This document shows positions 1-12,221 of a DNA stretch of 64,000 bases, in pieces. The number at the start of each line of letters is the position of its first letter. The stretch's first letter is position 1. The position numbers and the translations under genes are program-made. Origin of the DNA: Impatiens glandulifera (lineage: Eukaryota > Streptophyta > Magnoliopsida > Ericales > Balsaminaceae); assembly GCF_907164915.1 (NCBI RefSeq), contig NC_061862.1, forward strand, positions 142,653,913 through 142,717,912. The letters run 5' to 3'. The notes below the pieces were generated by a model. The model searched no databases. It was not told the DNA's origin and saw only the letters and a list, made by a program, of their open reading frames with translations.

Positions 1-151
1 AAAGATTTTAGAAAATCTATACCAACAGTTGAGATGTATTTTTCGGTAAAAATAACAACTCAACTGAAACTCGTATACCCCTATGTTCTAACATTCCTCT
101 TTTCCTTTTTTCTTTTTTTATTGACATTTGTGTCATCATCGGTTTTTGAAG

Positions 152-2976
152 GCTGTAGCTGGAGAAGCTGGAGTCCCATTTTTTTACAGATCAGGTTCTG
201 AATTTGAAGAGATGTAAGTGCTAAGCTTATTTGTTTGATTCACATATTTGACTGTAGTTGTTGACGTGTGATTATTCTTTTTTTGCCTTCCAAACTTGGT
301 ACCGATTTTGATTTTATCCTCAAACCCATCCTTCCATCCTTAGTTGAAAACCTTTTGATTTTACCCCTACCTAACAGACACCTAAAAACGTCGCTTAGTC
401 GGGGTTGTATACTTGTATTTTCTTTTCATTCATTCTGTTTTCCCTGTTGGGATATGATGGAGCTTGTTGCATACTTGGTATAGACAATGTTTACATTGTT
501 AATCCATTTTAAAAAAAATGTTTACATTGTTAAGTTACTTCATAACAACTCTATTAATACAAACTTTAACATTTCATAAAAGGAAAAAAAATCATGATGG
601 AGCTTATCACATAATTGCTAGTTGAAGAGCCTAATTAGCTCGTGTAATATTGAATCTTTGATCATTATCAGGTTTGTAGGTGTTGGTGCTCGACGCGTGA
701 GATCATTATTTGAAGCCGCAAAGAGAGCGGTATGTCTTGAAATATCTATGTTTCCATTTCCCTGTTTTTATTATTATTTCCAATTTTTGTAATTTTAGAG
801 TAATAATTGAACTGAGAAGAATGTGTAATGTAATTCAAAGTTTTATTTTGATGATGTGTTTGTAGTCACCTTGCATCATTTTCATTGACGAGATTGATGC
901 GGTTGGCTCTACAAGAGGTCAATGGGAAGGCTATACGAAGAAAACACTGCATCAGCTACTGGTTGAAATGGATGGTTTTGAAGAGAATGAGGTAATAATA
1001 ATCCAACCAGCTTCTCTCAGTGATTGTGATTATTTGCTTCAATCATTATTCCTAAATCTCATAATATTTTAGGGAGTAATTTTGATGGCTGCTACAAACT
1101 TGCCGGATATTCTTGATCCAGCTCTTACAAGACCTGGTAGATTTGACAGGCATGTAAGTTTCAAGGCTATGGTAAATCATTTTTATTTTTGGATTTTCAG
1201 AGGATGAAATTCTAACAGTATCTTATTTCCAGATTGTCATTTCAAATCCAGATGTTCGGGGTCGTCAAGAGATTTTAGAACTCTATTTACAGGACAAGCC
1301 ATTAGGTGACGATATTGATGTGAAAACTCTCGCTCGTGGTACACCAGGATTCAATGGAGCAGGTACTATTTTATTTTATTTTAACAAAGAAATAATTTTG
1401 TTTACTAACCTCCTTGTGGAAAATGCTCTGGTTTAAAAAAATAATCATTATTAGGAAAATTTGTGATCATAATCATTATCTGGACACACTTTTTTGTTAC
1501 ATGAAAAAATATCCATTGCAATTATAAGTTTGACAATTTCTCAATGGATTATTGATGCAACAAAATGATTTTTGTGCGATTGCATTGTCTTGTCAAACAG
1601 ATCTGGCCAACTTGGTTAACATTGCTGCCATTAAGGCCGCGATTGATGGTGCTGAAAATCTTACTAGAGCACAATTAGAATTTGCGAAAGACAGGATAAT
1701 CATGGGTGCTCAACGAAAAACAATGTTTATAACCGATGAGTCGAAGAAGGTAAGCTGTAAATGCCATGATTAATTACTTTTGAGCTCCATTCCTAATTAA
1801 ATGTAATCAAAATCACCAAAAGTTACTTATAACAAAATGTTCTATTTTTTTTGTTTAATTAGCTTACAGCATATCACGAAAGTGGCCATGCAGTTGTGGC
1901 TATGAATACCGAGGCTGCTCTTCCAATTCACAAAGCAACGATAATGCCACGTGGATCTGCTTTAGGGATGGTTACTCAGCTTCCTTCAGAAGACGAGACT
2001 TCAGTTAGCAAAAAACAGTTATTGGCACGTCTTGATGTTTACATGGGTGGAAGAGCGGCTGAAGAGCTTATATTTGGTCCGAACCACATCACTACTGGAG
2101 CAAGTAGCGATCTCCAGATGGCAACTGATCTTGCCCGGTTCATGGTATTATGTTTCACTTCATTTTGAAACTCCAATTTTCATTATTATATATAGAAACG
2201 ACTCTTTTAAAATGTGGTTAAATGATTCTGTACAGGTATCTTCTTGTGGGATGAGTGATTCAATTGGGCCGGTTAATGTTGCAAAGAAAACTAGCACGGA
2301 AATGGAGTCTCGAATTGACAATGAAGTACGCGTTTTGTTTTATGTTTTTTCCGTATGTCTTTGTTACAACTTGCTGTGACTAATTTCTGTTTAATGGCCG
2401 GTGTAGGTTGTGAAGTTATTAAGAAATGCTTATGAACAAGCGAAAGCCCTTCTGGAGAAGGTCTAATAGTCGTTTTGTGATATTATTTAGATTTTCTTTT
2501 TAAATTTATATGTTGGTTAGCTTTTAATATTGACTATACCTTTATTCATGCAGCATGAAAATGCTTTACATGCTGTTGCGGCTGCATTACTTGAGTATGA
2601 GACACTTAACGCCGAAGAACTAAATGGCATTCTTTTTCCTTCGAAAGAAGACGGGCTAAACCAGCAACAACAGACACTTGAACCACCGGTTGAGCTTCAG
2701 CAAGATCAAGAACAGACACCGGTTGAGCTTCAGCAAGATCAAGAACAGACACCGGTTGAGCTTCAGAAAGATCAAGAACAGACACCGGTTGAGCTGCAGA
2801 AAGAACAAGAACAGACACTTGAGACACCGGTTGAGCTGCATCAAGAACAAGAACAGACACCGGTTGAGCCACCAGTTGAGCTGCAGCAAGAACAAGAACA
2901 AGAACAAGAACAGACACCGGTTGAGCTGCAGCAAGAGCAAGAACAGATACTTGAGCAGGAAAAAGCCGACACTTGA
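152..2976 (+). CDS. FTSH11: FTSH11-type AAA+ zinc metalloprotease, 3' part (last ten exons)
   Basis: Membrane-bound ATP-dependent protease of plastids/mitochondria that unfolds and degrades membrane proteins. The 5' part lies outside the window. Exons read as 152-213, 672-729, 866-991, 1073-1153, 1233-1362, 1601-1749, 1863-2144, 2236-2325, 2407-2460 and 2554-2976; the reading phases match across all junctions. Visible landmarks, in order, are Walker B ([12 protein letters not shown]), the second region of homology with arginine fingers (ATNLPD...RPGRFDR), the zinc site HESGH at 1875-1889, and the TGASSDL segment. The wording [26 protein letters not shown] around exon 3, and [18 protein letters not shown], is that of FTSH11 rather than FTSH2/5, from memory of the family. 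The last exon ends in a Gln/Glu-rich repeat tail. Catalytic residues look intact, so the gene is probably functional. Confidence 0.93.
2674..2960 (+). repeat. In-frame 33-bp coding minisatellite at the FTSH11 C-terminus
   Basis: The last FTSH11 exon holds tandem copies of a 33-bp unit encoding [11 protein letters not shown], with variants such as [11 protein letters not shown] and [11 protein letters not shown] and some shortened or lengthened units. It adds roughly 95 residues of Gln/Glu/Pro-rich, probably disordered sequence after the conserved helical C-terminal domain. The frame is kept in every unit. Confidence 0.9.
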
Positions 2977-3525
2977 GGAAGATGATTTTAATGCATCAGT
3001 TTTCCATTTGAATTAAAGTATATATACCCAGTGAAGATGAAAAACCACACCTATATAAAATTCTATGGTAACCAAGTTTACTTCAAATTTGCCTAAAAAG
3101 TTCCCACTATTTAGGTACTAGGTTTTAGAATAGAACAAGTCTTTTCTTTTTTTTGTCATGATTTACTAATAACCTTAATTAACAGCAGCCCTTGTTTTGA
3201 AATTTATATAATATTATTATTGTTAGCAAAAACTACTTGTTACAATTAAACAAATGATGGGGAACTAACTCTTTTGTCCCATACAAAGTTCTATCAAGAA
3301 AACTACAAAACTATATACAAGTCTTATAGATGGTATTAATTTTCTCTAAATTCATATTATTTTGCTTTCCCATTAATTCTTTTCATATTGTTGTTTATTT
3401 TTAATACTAATGCAACAACAAAATAAAGGTATATTATTATTAACTAAGTGAATATTTGCATCATTCCCATACTTAATTATTAATAATCAGAGTTTTGAAA
3501 TTATATTAATTTTTTAAAGAGGAAG
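2977..3525. other. Intergenic, AT-rich, downstream of FTSH11
   Basis: Contains the FTSH11 3' untranslated sequence and AT-rich spacer. I see no gene, RNA or element boundary in it. Confidence 0.6.
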
Positions 3526-3707
3526 GATAGGGAGCACGACTTTTGGGGAGCGACTCCTACAGCGAAAGTGACCTCGCTGTTATACAAAAGAGACATTGTC
3601 CCTTTTGTATAACAACGAGGTCTCTTTTGTATAACAGTAATGTCACTTTCGTATAACAGCGATGTCACTTTCGTTGTACGAGTGCTCCCCAAAGTGTGCT
3701 CCCAATC
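3526..3707. mobile_element. Small foldback (MITE-like) element with GGGAGC termini
   Basis: The two ends are inverted copies (GATAGGGAGCACGACTTT on the left; the right end reads the complement of GATTGGGAGCACACTTT). The interior carries four variants of GTTATACAAAAGAGAC in both orientations, so most of the element folds on itself. The terminal GGGAGC resembles the larger elements at 3823 and 6035. I found no convincing target duplication. Confidence 0.7.
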
Positions 3708-3822
3708 TTTTTTTTAATATATTTTCTTATACTTAATCATTAATAATTAAAAGAGTTTATTTATATATTTTTGTGTGTGTTTCATTATTCATTTATTTAG
3801 AAGAGTAGATTGCTGCTGTAAA

Positions 3823-5846
3823 ATGATAGGGGGAGCGAAAAATATGTAGCGAATGGGGCAGCGAACTACGTGGAGTGCTGATTAGACATGCTGACTTATT
3901 ATTTATTTATTTCTCTTTTATATTTATTAATAATATTCTCTCTCTTCTTATTAATTACATTTTCTCTCCCTCTGTCTTAAATAATGTCTTAAATAAGACG
4001 CATTCAATAAAAATATTAATTTTTTATTATTAAAAAACACTTAATAATTTATCTCTTTAATATTTATTATTAAAAATATTCTTTTTTTAAATTATTGTAA
4101 ATGTCACTATAAACACGCATTTTAATTATTTTTCTCTCTCAATAATTTGTTTTCTTTTATTTATTGAAAAATATAAATTTTATTTTCAATAATAAAAATG
4201 ACTCAAATTAAAATAAATAATAATTAATTGTGTTAATTAAAATTTATATATAAGAGAATAAAAAAATATATTTTTTTAATTCAATTAATTAATTCTATCA
4301 TCTATCCATTTAATAATATATATTAATAATAAAAACAAAAATTATTAATCATTTTACTCAACGTATTGATTCTCTTTTTTAAACTCTTAAGTGTTATTTC
4401 TCTCTCTTTTCTCTCTTTAAAAATCTCTTTCTTTTCATGTCGGTTCATCTTCGAGATTTATTAGAAACTCAATCAACTATTGAAGCTCAATCAACTACAT
4501 AAAGGTCAATCAACTACAAAAGCTCAATCAACAACATTAACTTGCACACCATGTTAGTTATTCTCTCTTAGTGGTATTTTATCTATGTTGAATATTAGTT
4601 GTTGGTGATTTGAGTTGTATCTATCTTGAATATTAGTAGTTTGTAGTTTGAGCTGAATCATGTTAGTAGTTAAGGGTTTGTCTCCTAGTGGTCCAATTTC
4701 AAATGAAGTGAAAGATAACAAAAATGATGTGCATCATGACCCATCTTCATCTAGTTCAAATGAGATTAAACTTCCTGAGATTGGAATGATTTTTTCATCT
4801 GAAGACGAAGTTCGTAATTTTTATAAATCTTATGGTCAGAGTGTTGGTTTTGGTATCTCCAAACTTGGTGGTAAAAATGGAGATGATAATAAACAAAAAT
4901 ATTTTTCCATCGGATGTGCCAAAAGTGGTAATAGAGTATCTCGTTCGAAAAATGTATTACAACCAAGACCTTATACTAAGACGAATTGTAAAGCCAAAAT
5001 TAATGTTATTGTTCGAGATGATAAAATTTTTGAGATCACTTCTGTACACCTTCAACACAATCATAATTTGAGCCCTGGAAAATCAAGACATTTTAGATGT
5101 AATAAAATGCTCGATTCAACTACAAAGAGAAAATTGGAGTTAAATGATCAAGCTGGAATAACTTTAAGTAAAAGTTTTCAATCCTTTGTAGTTGAGGCTG
5201 TAGGTTATGATAATCTACCATTTGATGAAAGAAGTTGTAGAAATTATATTTCAGAAGCTAGAAGATTGAGGTTAGGGGATGGAGATGCTGAAGCATTAAG
5301 TAATTATTTTTGTCGAATGCAAAGTAGGAACTCAAACTTCTTCTATGTGCTTGATTTAGATGGTGAATCTCGAATTAAAAATGTTTTTTGGGCGGATGCT
5401 AGATCAATAGCTACATATGATTTTTTTATTCTCTTATATATAAATTTTAATTAACACAATTAATTATTATTTATTTTAATTTGAGTCATTTTTATTATTG
5501 AAAATAAAATTTATATTTTTCAATAAATAAAAGAAAACAAATTATTGAGAGAGAAAAATAATTAAAATGCGTGTTTATAGTGACATTTACAATAATTTAA
5601 AAAAAGAACATTTTTAATAATAAATATTAAAGAGATAAATTATTAAGTGTTTTTTAATAATAAAAAATTAATATTTTTATTGAATGCGTCTTATTTAAGA
5701 GAGAAGGGGAGAAAATGTAATTAATAAGAACAGAGAAATAAATATAAAAGAGAAATAAATAAATAATAGTCAGCATGTCTAATCAGCACTCCACGTAGTT
5801 CGCTGCCCCATTCGCTACATATTTTTCGCTCCCCCTATCATTACTC
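3823..5846 (+). mobile_element. MULE with about 430-bp terminal inverted repeats and a truncated FAR1-type gene
   Basis: Left arm 3823-4269 and right arm about 5420-5846 are near-perfect inverted copies starting AATGATAGGGGGAGCGAAAA. The left arm differs mainly by a short internal duplication of TCTTAAATAATG. Long TIRs plus a FAR1/MURA-like coding region identify a Mutator-like element. The gene stops where the right arm begins, so the catalytic domain has been lost and the element is non-autonomous. The flanks do not show a clear 9-bp duplication. Confidence 0.85.
4660..5454 (+). pseudogene. Truncated FAR1-domain (MURA-like) transposase inside the 3.8-5.8 kb MULE
   Basis: The 264-residue open frame holds a FAR1 DNA-binding domain: a GMIFSSEDEVRNFYKSYG motif at about residues 43-60, the Cys/His pattern NCKAKINV near 109, and HLQHNHNLSP near 131. 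The linker follows, then the very start of the MULE transposase domain (FWADARSIATYDFF). In intact members that phrase leads into the DDE catalytic domain with FDTTY. Here the frame runs into the right TIR, which supplies an accidental tail and the TAA stop. All three catalytic acidic residues are therefore absent. It could still bind DNA if expressed. Confidence 0.85.
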
Positions 5847-6034
5847 TTATTTATTATATATAATAACACCTAAACCATTTTGGAAGACTGGTTAATTGTT
5901 GAACAACTATTTGAATGAACACTAATTAGTCTAAAACTTTTTAAAATAGGATATGATATGATATTATAATTTAATTTATATAAATATAAAATAAAAATAA
6001 ATTAATATTATATAAATAAAAATAAAAGAAGAAT

Positions 6035-6895
6035 AATGATAGGTGGAGCAAAAGAATTGTAACGAATGGGGCAGGAACTAGTGACTCAGTATTTATTTAT
6101 TTTTCTCTTTTATATTCATTAATATTTTTTTCTCTCTTCTCACTACTTACCTTTTCTCACTCTTCTCATTGATTGAGCTTCAGGGAATTTTGAGGAGATG
6201 ATCCTAAAAAATGTCTTAAATGTGGAAAGTGCAGAGTTTAAAAAAAAAAGTTGGTGACCCCTTTTACTGTTTTTGAACGAAAATGCCCCAGTTGCGTGTG
6301 ACGCAATTTTTTATTTTTCAAAAAATTTTAATTATGATTTTTTTTTTGACGAAAATTCCCCAGTTGCGTCACGCAACTCCAGTTGCGTAACGCAATCGCG
6401 AGACGAAAAAAAATTTTGAAAAAAAAATTTCCGGTTGCGTTACGCAATGGTATAATTGTCATTAAAAAAAGGTTATCAGCGCTATTTAATTTATGCCCCC
6501 ACACTATCGGCTATTAGGCCTATCAGTGGAGTCATTTCCTCAAATTTCCCGAGCTTCAATAGTTGATTAAGTTTCTAATAAATCTCAAAAGATAACGAAC
6601 GGACATGAAAAAAAAATTTAAGAAGAGAAAAGAAAGAAAAATAATTAAAATGTGTTTATAGAGGCATGTACAATAATTTAAAAAAAAGAATATTTATAAT
6701 AATAAAAATTAATTTGTTATTTTATTTTATGCATATTATTTAAGATAGAGGGAAAAATTGTAAGTAATGAGAAGAGAGAGAAAATTATTATTGAATATAA
6801 AAGAGAAAAATATATAAATACTGAGTCATCAAGTCTAATCATCATTGTTCCCTGTCTCATTCCTATAAATTTTTCGCTCCCCTTATCATTACTCA
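6035..6895. mobile_element. Deleted relative of the 3.8 kb MULE
   Basis: Termini are AATGATAGGTGGAGCAAAAG on the left and the complement of AATGATAAGGGGAGCGAAAA on the right. The interior near 6560-6610 matches the complement of the 5'-flanking region of the FAR1 gene in the 3823 element (about 4438-4500). It is a shorter, more diverged copy of that family without coding capacity, interrupted by the nested element at 6183-6550. Confidence 0.75.
6183..6550. mobile_element. Nested 368-bp MITE with 8-bp target duplication
   Basis: Ends GGGAATTTTGAGGAGATGA and the complement of GGGAAATTTGAGGAAATGA are flanked on both sides by GAGCTTCA (6175-6182 and 6551-6558), proving insertion into the older element. 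The interior repeats GTTGCGT-ACGCAAC palindromes (about 6290-6450). The termini resemble those of the Pack-MULE at 61422, so they are probably related families. Confidence 0.82.
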
Positions 6896-6920
6896 TAGGT
6901 TATATACATACTTGTATTTT

Positions 6921-8752
6921 TGTTACGCCCCGAACCGAGTCGTGACCAGGCTCCGCATGTCATCTCCTTGAAATACACTTAAATATAACATGCAAGGCTA
7001 ACATAATTCTTTACTAACTTTCTTAATCAAAATATCACCCTTCTTTCATTAACCAAAAATCCTTTCAGCTACAATATGTTCTTGCCACCTCATCAAAAGT
7101 CCAAAAATACAAGGTGACAATGCTACCATCTTAAGGTTTACAAAATACATCGTTCTAACTCTCCCTTAATACACTACTCTAAGGAGAGGACTATTTTTTC
7201 TTACCAAAAGTAGATCGATATCCAAGTCTTCACTGTCCAATAGCTTCTGTTACTTGATTTGGATCCTTCTCTGAAAAGGGGACTCATTAAAATGGGTGAG
7301 CTAAACTTGCCCAGTAAGAAAATCATAATCTCATTACAGTTAGATCAATAGACATTTAATATAAGTATAGAAAGATCAAACCTGTATTAAAAATATAATA
7401 CATACTGTTAATAACCAATATACTTTTCTATATAACTCTGGGATAGTGATAATGACTACATTATTGTGATAACTCATTACCATCAACCAGGACTTTAATG
7501 TCCTGCGTTGACTCATTAACCATCAATGAGGATTTAGGGGTCCTGCGTTGACTCATTAGTCATCAATCATGATTTGGGGATCCTGCATTGACTCATTAAC
7601 CATCAACCGGACGTGACTGTCACGCGTTGACTCATTACCGGTATAAGCACTGGAGACATTAATAATCATTATCAAATAAATAAGTACAGAATCCTATCCA
7701 GAGTAATAAAATCATTTTTGTATTATTCACATAATCAAATTCATACATATGTATCAGTCTTTCACAAAGCATTTAGCATAGGCTTATCAAAAATACTTTA
7801 TCAACTAGTTTCGCAAATTATTTTATAAATCACATTATCAAGTCAATTCTGTCAAACGTTTTATCAAATCCTTTTATCAGACATTTTATCAAAACATTTC
7901 CATGTCAACTTGATCCATAAGTTTAGAAACACATTGTAATAAAACCATTTTATCAACAAAATCACATTTTAGTAAAATAAACGGTAAGAAGGCATGATTT
8001 CTTACCTAACCCCCCAATATCTAGTTATTTCCACTCTTAAGCTCTACCAAATATTCTTTGCTATTTTCAAATGGGCCTTTGACACTTTCTTCCTTCAATT
8101 ATCAAATTAAACTCAAATTAGTCTTTATATTTCCACCTACTAATAATCCATATCACTTACTTCCTTAAATCCAACAATCATTTTCATTCTCTTCCAATAA
8201 ACATTCAAATTTATACATAAACCCTAAATACCTTTTCTCATCTCCAAGTTTATCCAAAACCAAATAATTCATATTCCTTCATTCTCTGTTTTCTTTTCCT
8301 CCTTTCTAAATAATAAACAACCTTAAATTATTCAACCATATCAAACAAATCAACTTCATTATTTCTACCAGCAAACTCCATTTCATTTATAACCCTAATT
8401 CATCCATAACATTATCAAATATCCTTTACTTACCTTTAAATCAAATGAAATGTTGATGATGAAGATAATCTGTTGACTGTGATAATGATGGGTCTTCTGA
8501 GCAGATGAAGAAGAATCGGTTGCTGAACTAATGAAGATTTGTTGGAGATGAGAATGTTGATCTGATGAAGATGATCGGCTGAAGGAGATAAGGTAGGAAG
8601 TTTGCTGGGTTTCTGAAATGAAATAAGACAAGAGATGGATTGTTGATCAATATATCCTTTTTAAAATTCTGCCACCTACGTGTCCCATTTTCAACCACTT
8701 CCCCTTTTTTTATAATTAAAACTTAACTTTACAATTTAAAAAGGGAATAGAT
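6921..8752. repeat. Non-coding dispersed-repeat candidate starting TGTTACGCCCCGAACC
   Basis: A 1.8 kb block without coding capacity. It starts with a GC-rich TGTTACGCCCCGAACCGAG and holds a minisatellite. On the complementary strand it shows a possible 5' exon (about 8640-8440) ending in a good splice donor, GTAAGTAAAGG. This looks like an LTR or another non-coding element, but I could not prove its ends; ATTTT occurs on both suggested sides (6916-6920 and 8753 onward), which is weak evidence in AT-rich DNA. Confidence 0.35.
7455..7645. repeat. Minisatellite, about 48-bp unit, roughly four copies
   Basis: Repeated phrase TGACTCATTAACCATCAA followed by a variable segment and TCCTGCGT. Units diverge by several bases each. 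Non-coding. Confidence 0.85.
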
Positions 8753-8876
8753 GCCATTTTTCGAATTCTAGTTTTAATGACTTTAGAAATTAGATTTACT
8801 TATGAGAAATGAAACGTAAAAGCTCTCCTTTTGAGTTGTTGCTTCGTTTATCGTGAAGTTAATATCACGTACTTAC

Positions 8877-9847
8877 TGTTGAGTTATGGATCCTACACTT
8901 ATAATAAACTCTACATTGTTAATTAGAGTTTATTGAGTTTTATTTTTTTGGTTTTGAGCTTGGGCCTGACCAAAGTTATTTAGGTTTATTACCTGAATAT
9001 TCACCCTATAAATATGTGATTATTAAGGGTTTACATTGTTAAGACATAATTTTAGAGAAATAAAGTGTGAGGCAAAAACTCTGTATTTATTCTTCTTCTT
9101 CATAGTGAAATCTGGTGGTGGCTGAAGTGGATGTAGCTCAATTTGAGTGAACCACTATAAATCTGTGTGTTCTTGTGTTTTCTTTCTTGTGTTTTTACAG
9201 ATTATTTTTAAGCAGGTCGAATTTGAGAGATACAAATCCTAACAACTGATATCAGAGCAGTTAGGCTAGATCTGAGCATTGGAAATGATGGCAAGTGAGA
9301 ACAACATAGGACATGGGATTAGAAGATTCCTGGGAGTGAGAATCCAGCTGATATGTTGACGAAAACTGTGACAAATGAGAAACTGAAGTTGTGTGCAACT
9401 TTAGTTGGTCTTTTTCGTTAAGACACCGAATGGAAAGCCACTACTGATCGAGAGATGATGAAGTTAATCTCCAAGTGAGAGATTATTGAGTTATGGAGCC
9501 TACACTTATAATAAACTCTACATTGTTAATTAGAGTTTATTGAGTTTTCTTTTTTGGTTTTAGGTTTGGGTCTGACCAAAGTTATTTAGGTTTATTACCT
9601 GAATGTTTATCCTATAAATATGTGATTATTAAGAGTTTACATTGCTAAGACAGAATTTTAGAGAGATAAAGTGTGAAGCAAAAACTCTGTATTTCTTTTT
9701 CTTTATAGTGAAATCTGGTGGTGACTGGAGTGGATGTAGCTCAATTTGAGTGAACCACTATAAATATGTGTGTTCTTATGTTCTTCTTTTTGTGTTTTTA
9801 CATATTGTTTTCAAGCAGGTCGAATTTGAGAGATACAAATCTTAACA
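8877..9847 (+). mobile_element. Internally deleted Copia element with two LTRs and 5-bp target duplication
   Basis: LTRs 8877-9244 and 9484-9847 flank only about 240 bp. A primer-binding site (TGATATCAGAGC, a variant of TGGTATCAGAGC) follows the left LTR, then the start of gag, then a jump to the last RNase H residues and the polypurine end. The 5-bp repeat CTTAC abuts both ends (8872-8876, 9848-9852), so the deleted form itself was inserted. It belongs to the same family as 53474-56532. Confidence 0.92.
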
Positions 9848-10140
9848 CTTACTATTAGAAGATTCATTTTTCGAATTATAGTTTTAATGATTTTAGAAAT
9901 TAGAATATGAATTGGAATCTTTGTGAGCTCGTCGGGGAAGATGAAGACTCGTCTTCCTCATATGCTAACATACTTTGAGAGTTCCGTTAGCGATTCAGTG
10001 GCCACTGTTTGACATTGTTAAGTATTTTATCGGCAGGCGTTAGAGCTTTCTTAGCTGTTAGATCATGTTGGATAAGTCAATGACCGTTGGATGATTAAGT
10101 TGTAGCGCTTCCTTCCAATTTCTGCCACACCCGAGGCTTC
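9848..10140. other. Spacer
   Basis: No gene or repeat recognised in this stretch. Confidence 0.5.
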
Positions 10141-10420
10141 GGATCTGCTGTCCCAAAATAATGTTCCACTTGCTGTCTCATAGGAGAGAGAAGAGTGTGG
10201 AAAGAGGAAAAAGAAAATTAAATATTAAAATAAAATGTTATATGTATATAATTTTTTAGGGTTTAGAATTTAGGATTTAAGATTTAGGGTTTAGAATTTA
10301 GGGTTTAGAGTTTAGGATTTAAGGTTTATTTTATATATATAATTTTTTATTTGTCTAATTTATCAAAATTATGTTGTTTTGATAAATGAGAGTGGAACAT
10401 TATTTTGGGACAGCAGATCC
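10141..10420. mobile_element. 280-bp MITE with perfect 30-bp inverted ends
   Basis: 10141-10170 and 10391-10420 are exact inverted copies beginning GGATCTGCTGTCCCAAAATA. The phrase CCACACCCGA lies a few bases outside each end (10125-10134 and 10426-10435) and may be a remnant of the target duplication. The centre (about 10257-10335) is a run of degenerate telomere-like TTTAGGG/TTTAGAATTTAGG units. Confidence 0.85.
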
Positions 10421-11527
<1,107 letters not shown>

Positions 11528-11529
11528 AA

Positions 11530-12190
11530 ATGACACATATCAACCTTTAAATTCCATTCTTTCCCGCTTTAACTTATAAACTTAATTATGGTCGAAAATT
11601 TAAAAAAGAAATAATATATTTAATTATTATATATTTTATATTTACTAAAAAATAATATAATCATTTAAATTATTATTAATTAAATATGGATATGATGTTA
11701 TTGAGAATTTAAAGGAGAAAATTCTATATAAAATTATTATATATATATATATATATATATTTTTAGAAGAAATAACATAATAATTTTAATTTTTTATTAA
11801 TTAAATATATATTACATTAATATTATCTATATGTTGTTGAAAATTTAAAAGAGAAAATTATATATATTTTTTAAGGAGGAATAACATAACATAATAGTTT
11901 TAAATTATTATTAATTAAATATATCACAATAATATTATTTAACACATATTATTAAATATATATCACCTAATAATTTTTTAAAATTATTTTTGTTATTTCT
12001 CATAAAAATATATAAATAATAATTTAATATATATTTAATTAATAATAATTTAAAATGATTATATTATTTTAGTAAAAATAAAATATATATATAATTTAAT
12101 ATATTATTTATTTTTTAAAAATTTTAACCATATTTAAGTTTATGAGTTGAGTGAGAGAGAAATAAATATAAAGATTGACATGTGTCATTT
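11530..12190. mobile_element. AT-rich foldback element
   Basis: The left end AATGACACATATCAACCTTT is an inverted match of the right end (complement TAAATGACACATGTCAATCT), and pairing continues for well over 100 bases (TATAAACTTAAxTATGG on both arms). Non-coding and AT-rich, as in MITEs. Target duplication not resolved. Confidence 0.65.
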
Positions 12191-12221
12191 AGTAATTGGA
12201 TTCAGGCACTATTTGTATGAG

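Noticed and set aside
2606..2940. Antisense frames opposite the FTSH11 tail
   Set aside because: Created by the 33-bp repeat, with no independent support.
6916..8757. Solo LTR with ATTTT duplication
   Set aside because: The candidate 5-bp repeat is trivial in AT-rich DNA and the right end does not finish in a clear CA, so I only list it as an undefined repeat.
10257..10335. Interstitial telomere
   Set aside because: Units are irregular and confined to the interior of a MITE.
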